From Pseudomonas brassicacearum subsp. brassicacearum (GTDB lineage Bacteria > Pseudomonadota > Gammaproteobacteria > Pseudomonadales > Pseudomonadaceae): 64,000 nucleotides of DNA. The stretch is taken from contig NZ_VZPJ01000004.1 in assembly GCF_008801605.1 (NCBI RefSeq), positions 310,001 through 374,000 of the forward strand, written 5' to 3'. The notes below the pieces were generated by a model, which was not told the origin of the DNA, ran no database searches, and saw nothing but the letters and a program-made list of their open reading frames with translations. The position numbers and the translations under genes are program-made. How positions within the stretch are numbered: the first letter of the stretch is position 1; each line of letters begins with the position of its first letter. Of the stretch, positions 52,507 to 60,567 are shown piece after piece.

Positions 52507-53967
52507 ATGTCGCCCCTCCACCCCGCCGCTTTGCTGGTGAGCTTCAGCTTGATGACAGGCTGCACGGTCGGTCCGGACTACCAGCGTCCGGACGCTGCGC
52601 CAGGGCATCGCTACCTGGGCCAGGCGTCTGTCGAGCAGAGGTCCGCAGCGACATCGGCCAGCCTCGTCGCGTGGTGGGAAGGCTTTGCTGATCCAGTGCT
52701 CAGCGACCTGATTGCCCAGGCGCTTGAGCAGAACCTGGACCTGGCCCAGGCTTCGGCCCGCGTCACCCAGGCACGGGCGGGCCTGGGTGCTGCAAATGCC
52801 GCGTTATTGCCCTCTGGAAACATCAACGGCCAGGCCGCGCGCTCATACCAATCCGTGGAAACACCCCTTGGCCAAGTGCTGAACTCGACGCCTGGATACG
52901 ATCGGTACGGCAACGCCTACGAACTTAACGTGGGTGCCAGCTGGGAAATCGACCTCTTCGGCGGCCTGCGCCGTGGACGCGAGGCCGCATTGGCCCAATA
53001 CCAGGCGTCCGAGGCTGGCGTCGCGGCCACACGACTGGTCGTTGCCGCGCAGACCGCTGATCTCTACATCACCGCCCGCGGGCTGCAGGCACGGCTGGAC
53101 ATCGCCAATCAACAAGTCAAGACACAGCAGGATCTGTTGGAGAAAGTCCAACTGCTCTACAGCAAGGGCCTTGCGGCCAACTATCAGGTTCACCAGGTCG
53201 AGGGCGCCCTGTCACAGGTCCAGGCGACGGTGCCCGTGCTGCAGACCGGCCTGGATGCCGCCATGAATGCGCTGGATGTCATGCTTGGCACGCCGCCCGG
53301 CACCCATCGCACGCAACTGGTGAACGGACGAAGCATCCCCCTGGCGCCACAGATAACAGCCATGGGAACCCCCGCCGATCTGCTGCGCCGCCGACCAGAC
53401 CTGATCGTGGCCGAGCGCCGTCTTGCCGCCTCCAATGCGCGTATCGGCGAGGCCGTCGCTGAGTACTACCCGAAATTTTCCCTCAGTGCGTTACTGGGCA
53501 GTGCCACAGCGGTTTCCGGCGGCAACCTGTTCACCGGCGACTCCAGCCAGGCGGCCGGCGCACTGGGCCTGCGCTGGAGACTCTTCGACTTTGGCCGCAT
53601 CAATGCGCAAATCGACCAGGCCAAGGGGCAGGAAGCCGAAGCGCTGGCGGCCTACCGTCAGTCCGTATTGCGCGCCACCGAGGACGTCGAGAATGCCTTC
53701 TCCGCGCTGGTGAATCGAGAATCCCAGGCGAGCACCCTCACCCAGGGCGAAACCTCGCTGACGCAGGCCCGCCAATCGTCATTCATTGCCTATCAGAAAG
53801 GCACAGCCAGCCTGATCGATGTTCTGAATGCCGACGCGACGCTGCTGCAAGTCTCCGATGCGCGGGCGCAAGCGCGCATGGAGTCGGCACGGGCGGCGGT
53901 TGCAGCATTCAGGGCGCTAGGTGGCGGCTGGCAACCTCCTGAGGCCGAGCCGGTGGCAATTCGCTGA
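52507..53967 (+). CDS. Outer-membrane factor lipoprotein of the RND pump
   Basis: A 486-residue NodT/OprM-family channel protein. MSPLHPAALLVSFSLMTGC is a lipoprotein signal peptide, then TVGPDYQRP. Two OEP halves (about 60-250, 270-470) carry the long helices of the periplasmic tunnel. AGGAG lies five bases before the ATG. It is divergent from the adaptor and pump, each with its own copy of the operator. The SDR gene follows on the same strand 65 bases later. Confidence 0.9.
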   Translation: MSPLHPAALLVSFSLMTGCTVGPDYQRPDAAPGHRYLGQASVEQRSAATSASLVAWWEGFADPVLSDLIAQALEQNLDLAQASARVTQARAGLGAANAALLPSGNINGQAARSYQSVETPLGQVLNSTPGYDRYGNAYELNVGASWEIDLFGGLRRGREAALAQYQASEAGVAATRLVVAAQTADLYITARGLQARLDIANQQVKTQQDLLEKVQLLYSKGLAANYQVHQVEGALSQVQATVPVLQTGLDAAMNALDVMLGTPPGTHRTQLVNGRSIPLAPQITAMGTPADLLRRRPDLIVAERRLAASNARIGEAVAEYYPKFSLSALLGSATAVSGGNLFTGDSSQAAGALGLRWRLFDFGRINAQIDQAKGQEAEALAAYRQSVLRATEDVENAFSALVNRESQASTLTQGETSLTQARQSSFIAYQKGTASLIDVLNADATLLQVSDARAQARMESARAAVAAFRALGGGWQPPEAEPVAIR

Positions 53968-54032
53968 GCTGACCAGATAACCCGACACTTGCGCCCCCTC
54001 TCTCCTTCAGCTCACAACCAGAGAACAACGAT

Positions 54033-54818
54033 ATGAAACCTAACGAACGCTCCTGGGTGCTCATCACTGGCGCCTCAAGCGGATTTGGCGAAGAGTTTGC
54101 CCGGCAATATGCAGCGCAGGGAAAATCGCTCGTCCTGGTAGCACGCAGGTTGGATAGACTCGAGGCGCTGTCGGCGCAGTTGCGCGAGCGGTTCCACATC
54201 GATGTGCTCGTCGAACAAGTCGACCTGTCCTCGATCCCCGCGATCATCGATCTGCACGCGCGACTGAGCGAGCGCAATATCCTGATCGATGTGCTCATCA
54301 ACAATGCCGGCCATGGCTTGCAGGGGCCTTTCCTGACTCAGTCCCTGGACCAATCGCTGGCGATGATCGCCGTGGATATTGCCAGTGTGACGGCCCTGAC
54401 CCACCTCTTCGCAACTGACATGCGAATTCGCCAACGTGGACACATCCTTATGGTCGCAAGCCTGCTGTCCTTCCAGGGCGTAAAGAACTTCGCCGTTTAC
54501 TCTGCCGCAAAAGCCTACGTGCTTCGTTTCTCCGAAGCCCTGCACCGCGAACTCAAAAACGAAGGCATCGCCGTGACAGCCCTTTGCCCCGGCATGTCGG
54601 ACACCGGGTTTGCAGAGAGCGCCAGACAAAAGCTCACACCGGCTTTGAAAATGGTGATGATGCAACCCCAGCCTGTTGTGCGCGCAGGAATCCTGGCGCT
54701 GCAAGCCGGACGCATGAGTGTCGTTCCGGGGTTTGGCAACAAGGCAATCACCGTCCTGACCTGGGCCACGCCACGCTGGTTTCATCAAGGCCTCATGGCA
54801 CGCATCATGGGCGTCTGA
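54033..54818 (+). CDS. Short-chain dehydrogenase (DltE/YqjQ-like)
   Basis: A 261-residue SDR: GASSGFGEEFARQYA (residues 12-26), DVLINNAGHGLQG and catalytic YSAAKAY (Tyr154, Lys158). The C-terminal region ALKMVMMQPQPVVRAGILALQAG is the shape of the DltE-like group that reduces acyl or keto groups. In the same operon as the outer-membrane factor and under the TetR operator, it may act on a ketoacyl or long-chain alcohol intermediate (inference). Confidence 0.85.
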   Translation: MKPNERSWVLITGASSGFGEEFARQYAAQGKSLVLVARRLDRLEALSAQLRERFHIDVLVEQVDLSSIPAIIDLHARLSERNILIDVLINNAGHGLQGPFLTQSLDQSLAMIAVDIASVTALTHLFATDMRIRQRGHILMVASLLSFQGVKNFAVYSAAKAYVLRFSEALHRELKNEGIAVTALCPGMSDTGFAESARQKLTPALKMVMMQPQPVVRAGILALQAGRMSVVPGFGNKAITVLTWATPRWFHQGLMARIMGV

Positions 54819-54853
54819 GCAAGGCTGCTTTTACCCTGGGAAACGGCATTCTG

Positions 54854-54889
54854 AAGGTCGGGGGACAATGCACGCGCGCCCCCGACCTT
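54854..54889. terminator. Bidirectional terminator between SDR and FadL genes
   Basis: AAGGTCGGGGG and CCCCCGACCTT form an 11-bp stem with a 14-base loop; three T on the plus strand follow. It lies between converging genes. Confidence 0.75.
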
Positions 54890-54904
54890 TAGAGCGGTGA
54901 TCGA

Positions 54905-56176
54905 TCAGAAGCGATAGCTGACGGAAGTACCCAGGCCGCTCGCGCTGTTCCTGTACCTGGAGCTGTAGGCACCTCTGGTCGGCGAGGTTTCGTTGACCCG
55001 TACGCTCTCCTCCCACAGATAGGAATAAGCGACATCGATCGTGACGTTGTCCACTGGCGTCCAGCCGGCGCCGAAGCTGATGATTTTTCGGTCGCCGGTA
55101 GGAATACGTGGCCCACGGTTGGTGTTGTTGGCGGGCGACTGGTCGACCGAGAAGCCTGCGCGCAGCACCCACTGGTTGTTCAACTGATACGACGTGCCAA
55201 TGGCGTGAGCCCACGTATCGTGCCAATTCTGCTCTTCTGTGATGGTACCCAGCGCGCCGCTCAATAAAGGTGGCAAGCCCGTGTTCTCGATGGTCAGTTC
55301 CTTGAAGCGACTCCAGCGTGTCCAGGTGCTGCCCGCGTACAAGGTCCAGTCATTGTCGAGCTGGTGAGTCAGCGAGATGTCCACGGACTCCGGAGTATCC
55401 ACATCCAGTGAAGCATCATAGCTGCGCCCGCTAAGCCCTATCACACTGAAGATGCCGTTGCTGACCTTGGTCTTGGCATCCAGGTGGTAGCTGACCTTGG
55501 AATGGTAGGTCAATCCCACACGGGTTCGATCTGTCGCCTGCACCAAGACACCGGCATTGAAACCAAGGGCCGTATCGTCGCCGTTGCTTTTGAGTTTTCC
55601 ATCATTGCGACCCGGGCTCAGTGGGTTGGGTACTGTGCCGGTTATCTCGCCACTGATACGGTTGACCGTCGGGCCGAAACCGATCGAAACCCTGTCATTG
55701 AAGGCATAGCTGATGGTGGGCTGGAACGTGAGCGTCGTGACCTCGCTTTTGTTGCCGTAATAGCGCCCGGCAAAGTCGCTGCCGTAATCGGTAATCAGGC
55801 CGAACGGCACATAGAAACCCACGCCGAACGCCCAATGTTCATCGATGGGCTTGACGTAGTAACCCATGGGCACAGTGGTCGTGGGCACGACGTCGCCGTC
55901 TTCCTGGCCGCCAAAAGTACTGCGGGTCTGGCTGATGTCGTTCTTCGCGAAGAGCGTCGCCGCCCCCAGGCTGACCTGCTCTGACTTGAGGCGAGACATG
56001 CCCGCGGGGTTACCGAAGACGGTGCTCGCATCCTCGGCCGAGGATGAGCGACCGGCAAACCCCGATCCCATCCCGCTGATGCTCTGTTCATTCAGGGCAA
56101 AACCGCTTGCAAGCACATGAGAAGTGGCGAGCGCAACGACGAGGCCCACGGGGGCCTTGAATATTATTTTTTTCAT
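54905..56176 (-). CDS. FadL/TodX-family outer-membrane transporter
   Basis: A 423-residue FadL-type barrel. MKKIIFKAPVGLVVALATSHVLA is a signal peptide and the mature protein opens with SGFALNEQSISGMGSGFAGRSSSAEDASTVFGNPAGM, the NPAxM family mark at the plug domain. FadL proteins let long-chain fatty acids or hydrocarbons cross the outer membrane. Second gene after the thioesterase, 52 bases downstream, and so probably under the same TetR operator. It ends with an aromatic residue (YRF), as outer-membrane proteins do. Confidence 0.9.
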   Translation of the reverse strand: MKKIIFKAPVGLVVALATSHVLASGFALNEQSISGMGSGFAGRSSSAEDASTVFGNPAGMSRLKSEQVSLGAATLFAKNDISQTRSTFGGQEDGDVVPTTTVPMGYYVKPIDEHWAFGVGFYVPFGLITDYGSDFAGRYYGNKSEVTTLTFQPTISYAFNDRVSIGFGPTVNRISGEITGTVPNPLSPGRNDGKLKSNGDDTALGFNAGVLVQATDRTRVGLTYHSKVSYHLDAKTKVSNGIFSVIGLSGRSYDASLDVDTPESVDISLTHQLDNDWTLYAGSTWTRWSRFKELTIENTGLPPLLSGALGTITEEQNWHDTWAHAIGTSYQLNNQWVLRAGFSVDQSPANNTNRGPRIPTGDRKIISFGAGWTPVDNVTIDVAYSYLWEESVRVNETSPTRGAYSSRYRNSASGLGTSVSYRF

Positions 56177-56228
56177 TATTGGGACTCTTGGATTGGAACT
56201 CTGGGGGGTGCAGCCTGGGTTGTTTGTA

Positions 56229-57008
56229 TTAGGTAAAAATCGCCACTGTCTGGCGCGCCCAAAGCACACGACGGCCGCTTTCGTCCCATATTTCCATGTC
56301 CTGTAGCGAGTACCCTTCCAGCGCCTGCTGGCTGAAAGAGCTCACAAGAAACCATTCGCCGGCAGCGGCTGGCTGCGGCAGGTCAATCATCCAGGACGCA
56401 GAGCTGATAGCCGCGGGTTCGGTGAAACAGGTCATGGCGGCCGGCGGCAAACTGTCAGCCAGTGCAATCAGGGCAACGGCCGGATCCACGCCCTGGGCAT
56501 CCAGGTGGCGTACCCACATCAATAATTCAGGACTTTCGGCACCGGACACCGGCAACGAACCGCCCGCAGGACGCATCTCGAAGTTATAGGCGCAAGCCGG
56601 AGCAATCTTGCTGTCCAGCGCCAGGGTGGCGTAGTGGGACGGTCCCTCCACAAACGGCCGACCCCAGGAATCATGCGTAATCCTGCTCGCCCGGGGCTGG
56701 GCGAACAGCAGGATTGTGCGCAACGCAAGGTCATCACCCGACAGACAGTCGACGGATACCGAGGTGACTGATCGTCCTTGGCGCAACACGCTTACATCGA
56801 ACGTCTGGGCCTGTGTCACCGGGGCGATGAATGACACCTGGGCGGACTTGAACGGAGGGAAGTCCGCCGGACGTTCCCGCAAGACCGCCTGCAGCGACAG
56901 CGCCGCTGAAAGCCCGCCAAAGATGGTACGACCTTGCTGCCAGTTGGGCGGAGAAACAAAGGGGGCGTCTGGATCGAATTGCTGCAGCAGTTTGGCAAAG
57001 CTCGTCAT
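56229..57008 (-). CDS. Acyl-CoA thioesterase, TesB-like double hotdog
   Basis: A 259-residue protein with two hotdog halves (thioesterase-like superfamily): NWQQGRTIFGGLSAALSLQAVL (about 22-43) is the N-terminal half's active-site helix region, and ASWMIDLPQPAAAGEWFLVSSFSQQALEG the C-terminal half. TesB-like enzymes free fatty acids from acyl-CoA. I prefer the ATG at 57008 to that at 57041, because the predicted -10 (TAAATA, 57041-57046) would place the transcript start inside the longer version. It is followed by the FadL gene. Confidence 0.85.
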   Translation of the reverse strand: MTSFAKLLQQFDPDAPFVSPPNWQQGRTIFGGLSAALSLQAVLRERPADFPPFKSAQVSFIAPVTQAQTFDVSVLRQGRSVTSVSVDCLSGDDLALRTILLFAQPRASRITHDSWGRPFVEGPSHYATLALDSKIAPACAYNFEMRPAGGSLPVSGAESPELLMWVRHLDAQGVDPAVALIALADSLPPAAMTCFTEPAAISSASWMIDLPQPAAAGEWFLVSSFSQQALEGYSLQDMEIWDESGRRVLWARQTVAIFT

Positions 57009-57040
57009 ACCGACGCCCCAGGCTAAGAGCAGATACGCCA

Positions 57041-57076
57041 TATTTATTCATGTGACCATTTGTGTCAATAGTCACA
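57041..57076 (-). promoter_or_regulatory. Promoter and TetR operator of the thioesterase-FadL operon
   Basis: Operator 57051-57076: TGTGAC-N14-GTCACA. On the minus strand TTGACA (57063-57068), 16 bases, TAAATA (57041-57046): a good promoter inside the operator. Confidence 0.82.
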
Positions 57077-57174
57077 AACTGGATAAATAAAGGCGACCAT
57101 CAGCCGCTGGAGCATGGGGCGAATCGGATGGATAAAGCGCCTGCAATGGCCTGGGTGCAATCTTCAGCCACAGC

Positions 57175-57795
57175 TCAAGGCATGAGGCTGCGCAAGATCA
57201 GGTTGCAGGTGAGCGTGGGGGCAACCTCGACGTAATCGAGGCTGTACTGCAGCAACAACGGATTGACGAAAGGCCGCAGCGCCAGATGGATCGCGTCTAC
57301 GGTTTCGTCCAGGGGCGTCTTGCGCTCGAACTCGCCCAGCTCGCGCCCCTCGCGCACGATTTGCAACACGAAGCTCTTGATCCGAGCGTTGTAGACTTGC
57401 GAACTGGGCCATTGCTCAGACGCGGAAAACGCTGCAATGTCATAGAGCTTGCGATCATTGAAAAACAGGTTAACGCCTGTGGTGATCAGCGCCTTGACCA
57501 AGCGGCGAAAACGCTCCGTCGCTGAAAGCCCGTCTTCACTGATGGCCTGCTCCACCGCCGCGACGATTTCTGCCAGGCACTGGCTACAGATGGCCTCGCC
57601 AATCGCCTGCTTGGAGTCGAAGAACTTGTAGATGTAGGCCTTGGAGAACCCGATGGCCTTGGCCAGGTCGGACACCGTGGTCTTGCCGTAGCCGTATTGA
57701 CTGAAATGCTCGTTGGCCGCCGCGACAATCTGGTTTCGAATGTCGTGATCGGCGGGGCCGCGGGTGCTGGGCGAAGGTATTGAGGGCTGGTTCAT
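57175..57795 (-). CDS. TetR-family repressor
   Basis: A 206-residue TetR regulator. The N-terminal helix-turn-helix is GYGKTTVSDLAKAIGFSKAYIYKFFDSKQAIGEAI (about 38-72), followed by an all-helical ligand domain. An identical-spacing operator in its own promoter and in three neighbouring promoters points to autorepression and local control. By analogy with TetR proteins beside lipid genes its inducer may be an acyl-CoA or fatty acid (inference). Confidence 0.9.
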   Translation of the reverse strand: MNQPSIPSPSTRGPADHDIRNQIVAAANEHFSQYGYGKTTVSDLAKAIGFSKAYIYKFFDSKQAIGEAICSQCLAEIVAAVEQAISEDGLSATERFRRLVKALITTGVNLFFNDRKLYDIAAFSASEQWPSSQVYNARIKSFVLQIVREGRELGEFERKTPLDETVDAIHLALRPFVNPLLLQYSLDYVEVAPTLTCNLILRSLMP

Positions 57796-57832
57796 GGAGG
57801 CAGCTTACGCATCCTGAAGATCGTTGACAACT

Positions 57833-57858
57833 TGTGACCATTAAGTAATAGCGTCACA
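57833..57858 (-). promoter_or_regulatory. TetR operator at its own promoter
   Basis: TGTGAC-N14-GTCACA with arms extended to CTTGTGAC/GTCACAAG. On the minus strand a TTGATA, 18 bases, TATTAC pair overlaps it. Confidence 0.82.
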
Positions 57859-57896
57859 AGCCAGCCACTATCAAGCTGCCGGCACGCCCCTTCCTT

Positions 57897-58322
57897 CTAT
57901 TTAGCGAAAATCTGGCTCATATCCTTGAACGCCTTGAATTCCAGCGCATTACCGCAAGGATCGAACAGAAACATTGTCGCCTGCTCTCCAACCTGTCCTT
58001 TGAAACGTATGTAAGGTTCGATCACAAACTCGGTGCCAAAGGATTTCAGCCTCTCGGCCAGCGCTTCCCACTCCTGCCAACCCAGAATGATGCCGAAGTG
58101 AGGCACCGGCACGTCGTGCCCATCGACCGGATTGCTGTGGGCGCTCTCTTGGGAAGCGGTCTTCGGCTGTTCATGGATAACCAACTGATGGCCGTAGAAG
58201 TTGAAGTCGACCCAGTGCGCGCTGGAGCGACCCTCTTGCAACCCAAACACTTCGCCATAAAAGGCTCGAGCGCCTGGAAGGTCATAAACAGGGATTGCGA
58301 GGTGGAAGGGAGAAAGGCTCAT
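57897..58322 (-). CDS. VOC-family (glyoxalase/dioxygenase) protein
   Basis: A 141-residue vicinal-oxygen-chelate protein. It starts [27 protein letters not shown] and carries the metal-site His (FHLAI, residue 7) and Glu (FKAFKD/LEFKAF near 128). VOC proteins include lyases, dioxygenases and resistance proteins. CAGGAG precedes the ATG at 58322. A long frame to 59348 is only a read-through of the antisense of the LysR gene. Divergent from that LysR gene, which probably controls it. Substrate unknown. Confidence 0.85.
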   Translation of the reverse strand: MSLSPFHLAIPVYDLPGARAFYGEVFGLQEGRSSAHWVDFNFYGHQLVIHEQPKTASQESAHSNPVDGHDVPVPHFGIILGWQEWEALAERLKSFGTEFVIEPYIRFKGQVGEQATMFLFDPCGNALEFKAFKDMSQIFAK

Positions 58323-58424
58323 CATGGCTCCTGCTGCTTTCTGTAAGGACCTGGCCATCGTAAGGCCGGGCTCAAAACAAGAAAAACAATATATTTCTCT
58401 CAGTAACACAATTAATATTTGTGA

Positions 58425-59303
58425 ATGATCAAAGAACTCAAGACCCTTATCGCCGTAGCACGGGAAGGTACTTTCGCTGCCGCAGGCAATAAAATCGGCC
58501 TCACCCAGGCGGCGGTCAGCGCACAGATCCAGCGCCTGGAGGCCGAGCTTGGCTTCGAGATTTTCGACCGCAAGGGACGCTCGGCTCATCTCAATCGGAT
58601 GGGCCATCAAATACTCTTGCAAGCCCAAGAATTGTTGCGCCTTTACGACAATCTTGGCGCGAGTCCTGCCGGGCTTGCCCCCAGCGTCCTGGTGAACATT
58701 GGCGCTATCGCTTCGGTGCAGCGCTCCTTCCTGCCAGACGCGCTCGCCAGGTTTCACCAACAATGTCCGCAGTGCCGCACGCGGGTCCTTCCTGGCGTGT
58801 CGATGGAGTTGATCAACCTGGTGGATGCCGGCGAAATCGACATGGCCGCCATCATCCGCCCGCCGTTCTCGCTGCAAAGCGACCTGCGCTGGATAACCCT
58901 GGCGCTGGAGCCGTATCGACTGATCGTTCCAAGCGCGCTCCCCGGAGACGACTGGGCTGAACTGCTTGGCAGCCAACCCTTCATTCGTTATGACCGGGCG
59001 TCGTTCGGTGGCCGGCAGGTGGACCGTTTCCTGCGCAAGATGCATTTCGCCTTGCACGAAGTCAGCGAGCTGGATGAACTGGAGGCCATCATCAAGCTGG
59101 TTGGAAACGGCGTCGGTGTGGCCCTGGTGCCGCAAACCGCGACCCACCACAAATGGCCAGAGGGTGTGCGCGCCCTCGACCTGGCGGAGCACACCTTCCA
59201 CCGTGACGTCGGGCTCGTCCATCGACCTCGACAAAGCCTCACCGAACCCGCGGGGATACTGGTGCAATTGATTGCCGAGCAGGCCCGAGCCAACCCCGTA
59301 TGA
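58425..59303 (+). CDS. LysR-family regulator
   Basis: A 292-residue LysR protein. Its HTH (residues 1-60) contains [36 protein letters not shown]. Effector domain from about 88. Divergent from the VOC gene across a 102-base AT-rich gap, which is the expected arrangement for a local regulator. The ATG lacks a strong ribosome site. Confidence 0.9.
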   Translation: MIKELKTLIAVAREGTFAAAGNKIGLTQAAVSAQIQRLEAELGFEIFDRKGRSAHLNRMGHQILLQAQELLRLYDNLGASPAGLAPSVLVNIGAIASVQRSFLPDALARFHQQCPQCRTRVLPGVSMELINLVDAGEIDMAAIIRPPFSLQSDLRWITLALEPYRLIVPSALPGDDWAELLGSQPFIRYDRASFGGRQVDRFLRKMHFALHEVSELDELEAIIKLVGNGVGVALVPQTATHHKWPEGVRALDLAEHTFHRDVGLVHRPRQSLTEPAGILVQLIAEQARANPV

Positions 59304-59546
59304 ATCACACCTCTTTGCACCGAAACAAAAACCCGTGCGCTGGCTCAAGGTTTTTGTCGAGCGGATGATCTATACCTTCAAGTACACGCAGTCAGGCCAA
59401 GGCAACAGACTGGCGTGTCCTGATAAGACGACTGTGGCAAACCCGCTTCGGGTGCGCTGCATGACATAAAAACGTCGGCCTGCAAGACGCTGTTTCCGCG
59501 CCCCCTTTGAATGGCGCACCACTTTCCAATGCCTGAAGTATTGATC

Positions 59547-60311
59547 ATGAGCCCGAGCAAACGCGTCTTGAATGCCCCCACCAGAGCGCTACCCAGGCTT
59601 TGTCTGTTGTTACCGCTGTTGGTTGTCAACAACGCACGCGGTGAACCCTTGGAGATAGAACTGCATATCCTCGACGCGCCGCCGCTGACATTCGTCAACG
59701 ACCCCAGGGGCCACGGAATCGTTGGCGATGTCGCCGTGGCGGCCATGACCAAGGCCGGGTACGCCGTAAAAATCCATCTACTCCCCTGGGCCAGGGCACA
59801 GAAACACGTCAGTGAAGAACATGACCACTTGATCGCGCCACTGTCGCGCATCCCTACCCGCGAGGATCGCTTCACCTGGATCGCTTCGATCATGCCTATG
59901 GAGCGTGCTTTTTTCAGCCTTGAGCGACGGGTGAGCAGCTTCGCCCAAGCGAAGGAAACCTATCGCAAGATCGGCGTCGGCCTGGGCAGTGCACAGGAAG
60001 ATATCCTGCGCACCGAAGGGTTCAGCGATGAACAGATCTATCCGCTGGCCATCGGCGACAACCCCGCCCAGATGCTGTTGATGGGGCGTATCGATGCCTG
60101 GTTCAACGGCGTGCCGGAGAGTCTGTACATCTGGCCGAAGGTGTCCAAGCGCAAACTGCTCATGAGTAAGGTCGGCAGCAGCGCTGACCTTTACCTGGCC
60201 TGCTCGAAGCAATGTTCGCCAAAAATGGTCGAGGACTTGCGCGAAGCGGTTGAAGCGCTTCGCGCGGATGGGACAGTCAAGCGAGTCCATGACATCTATT
60301 TGCCGCAGTAG
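59547..60311 (+). CDS. Periplasmic binding protein, family 3-like
   Basis: A 254-residue secreted protein: signal peptide to about NARG, then LEIELHILDAPPLTFVNDPRGHGIVGDVAVAAMTKAGYAV, the fold start of an amino-acid-binding-type periplasmic protein. No ABC genes adjoin, so it may be an orphan binding protein or a ligand sensor. Two earlier in-frame ATG codons (59511, 59529) exist; none has a strong ribosome site. It is followed by a perfect REP pair. Confidence 0.8.
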   Translation: MSPSKRVLNAPTRALPRLCLLLPLLVVNNARGEPLEIELHILDAPPLTFVNDPRGHGIVGDVAVAAMTKAGYAVKIHLLPWARAQKHVSEEHDHLIAPLSRIPTREDRFTWIASIMPMERAFFSLERRVSSFAQAKETYRKIGVGLGSAQEDILRTEGFSDEQIYPLAIGDNPAQMLLMGRIDAWFNGVPESLYIWPKVSKRKLLMSKVGSSADLYLACSKQCSPKMVEDLREAVEALRADGTVKRVHDIYLPQ

Positions 60312-60313
60312 GC

Positions 60314-60409
60314 TGTGGCGAGGGGATTTATCCCCGTTGGGTTGCGCAGCAACCCTGAATCTTTTGGGGTCTGCTGCGCAGCCCAGCGGGGATAAATCCC
60401 CTCGCCACA
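60314..60409. repeat. Inverted REP pair, 23-bp perfect arms
   Basis: Arms 60314-60336 and 60387-60409 are perfect reverse complements built on GAGGGGATTTATCCCC, a well-known repeat in fluorescens-group genomes. The whole 96 bases can fold into one long hairpin after the binding-protein gene and may end or stabilise its transcript. Confidence 0.9.
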
Positions 60410-60467
60410 ATAAACTCAACATCCAATGGATAGCATCGCCGGACTAGAGGCCTTATCGATGGCTTAT

Positions 60468-60482
60468 ATCATTCTGAATGAT
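60468..60482. promoter_or_regulatory. Palindrome upstream of mexE
   Basis: ATCATTC-T-GAATGAT, a perfect 7-bp inverted repeat 86 bases before the mexE start, with ATCGAT at 60455-60460 just before it. Candidate regulator site; it does not match the published MexT consensus exactly. Confidence 0.5.
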
Positions 60483-60567
60483 AGTTACCTTTGCTTCATT
60501 CGATTCGTTCCTCTGCCTTGCGCCACGCATCATCCGCCCATTCTCAATACATTGGCGGATGCTATCC

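Noticed and set aside
57897..59348. 483-residue minus-strand protein
   Set aside because: Only its last 141 residues look like a VOC protein; the rest is the antisense of the LysR gene. A good ribosome site precedes the ATG at 58322.
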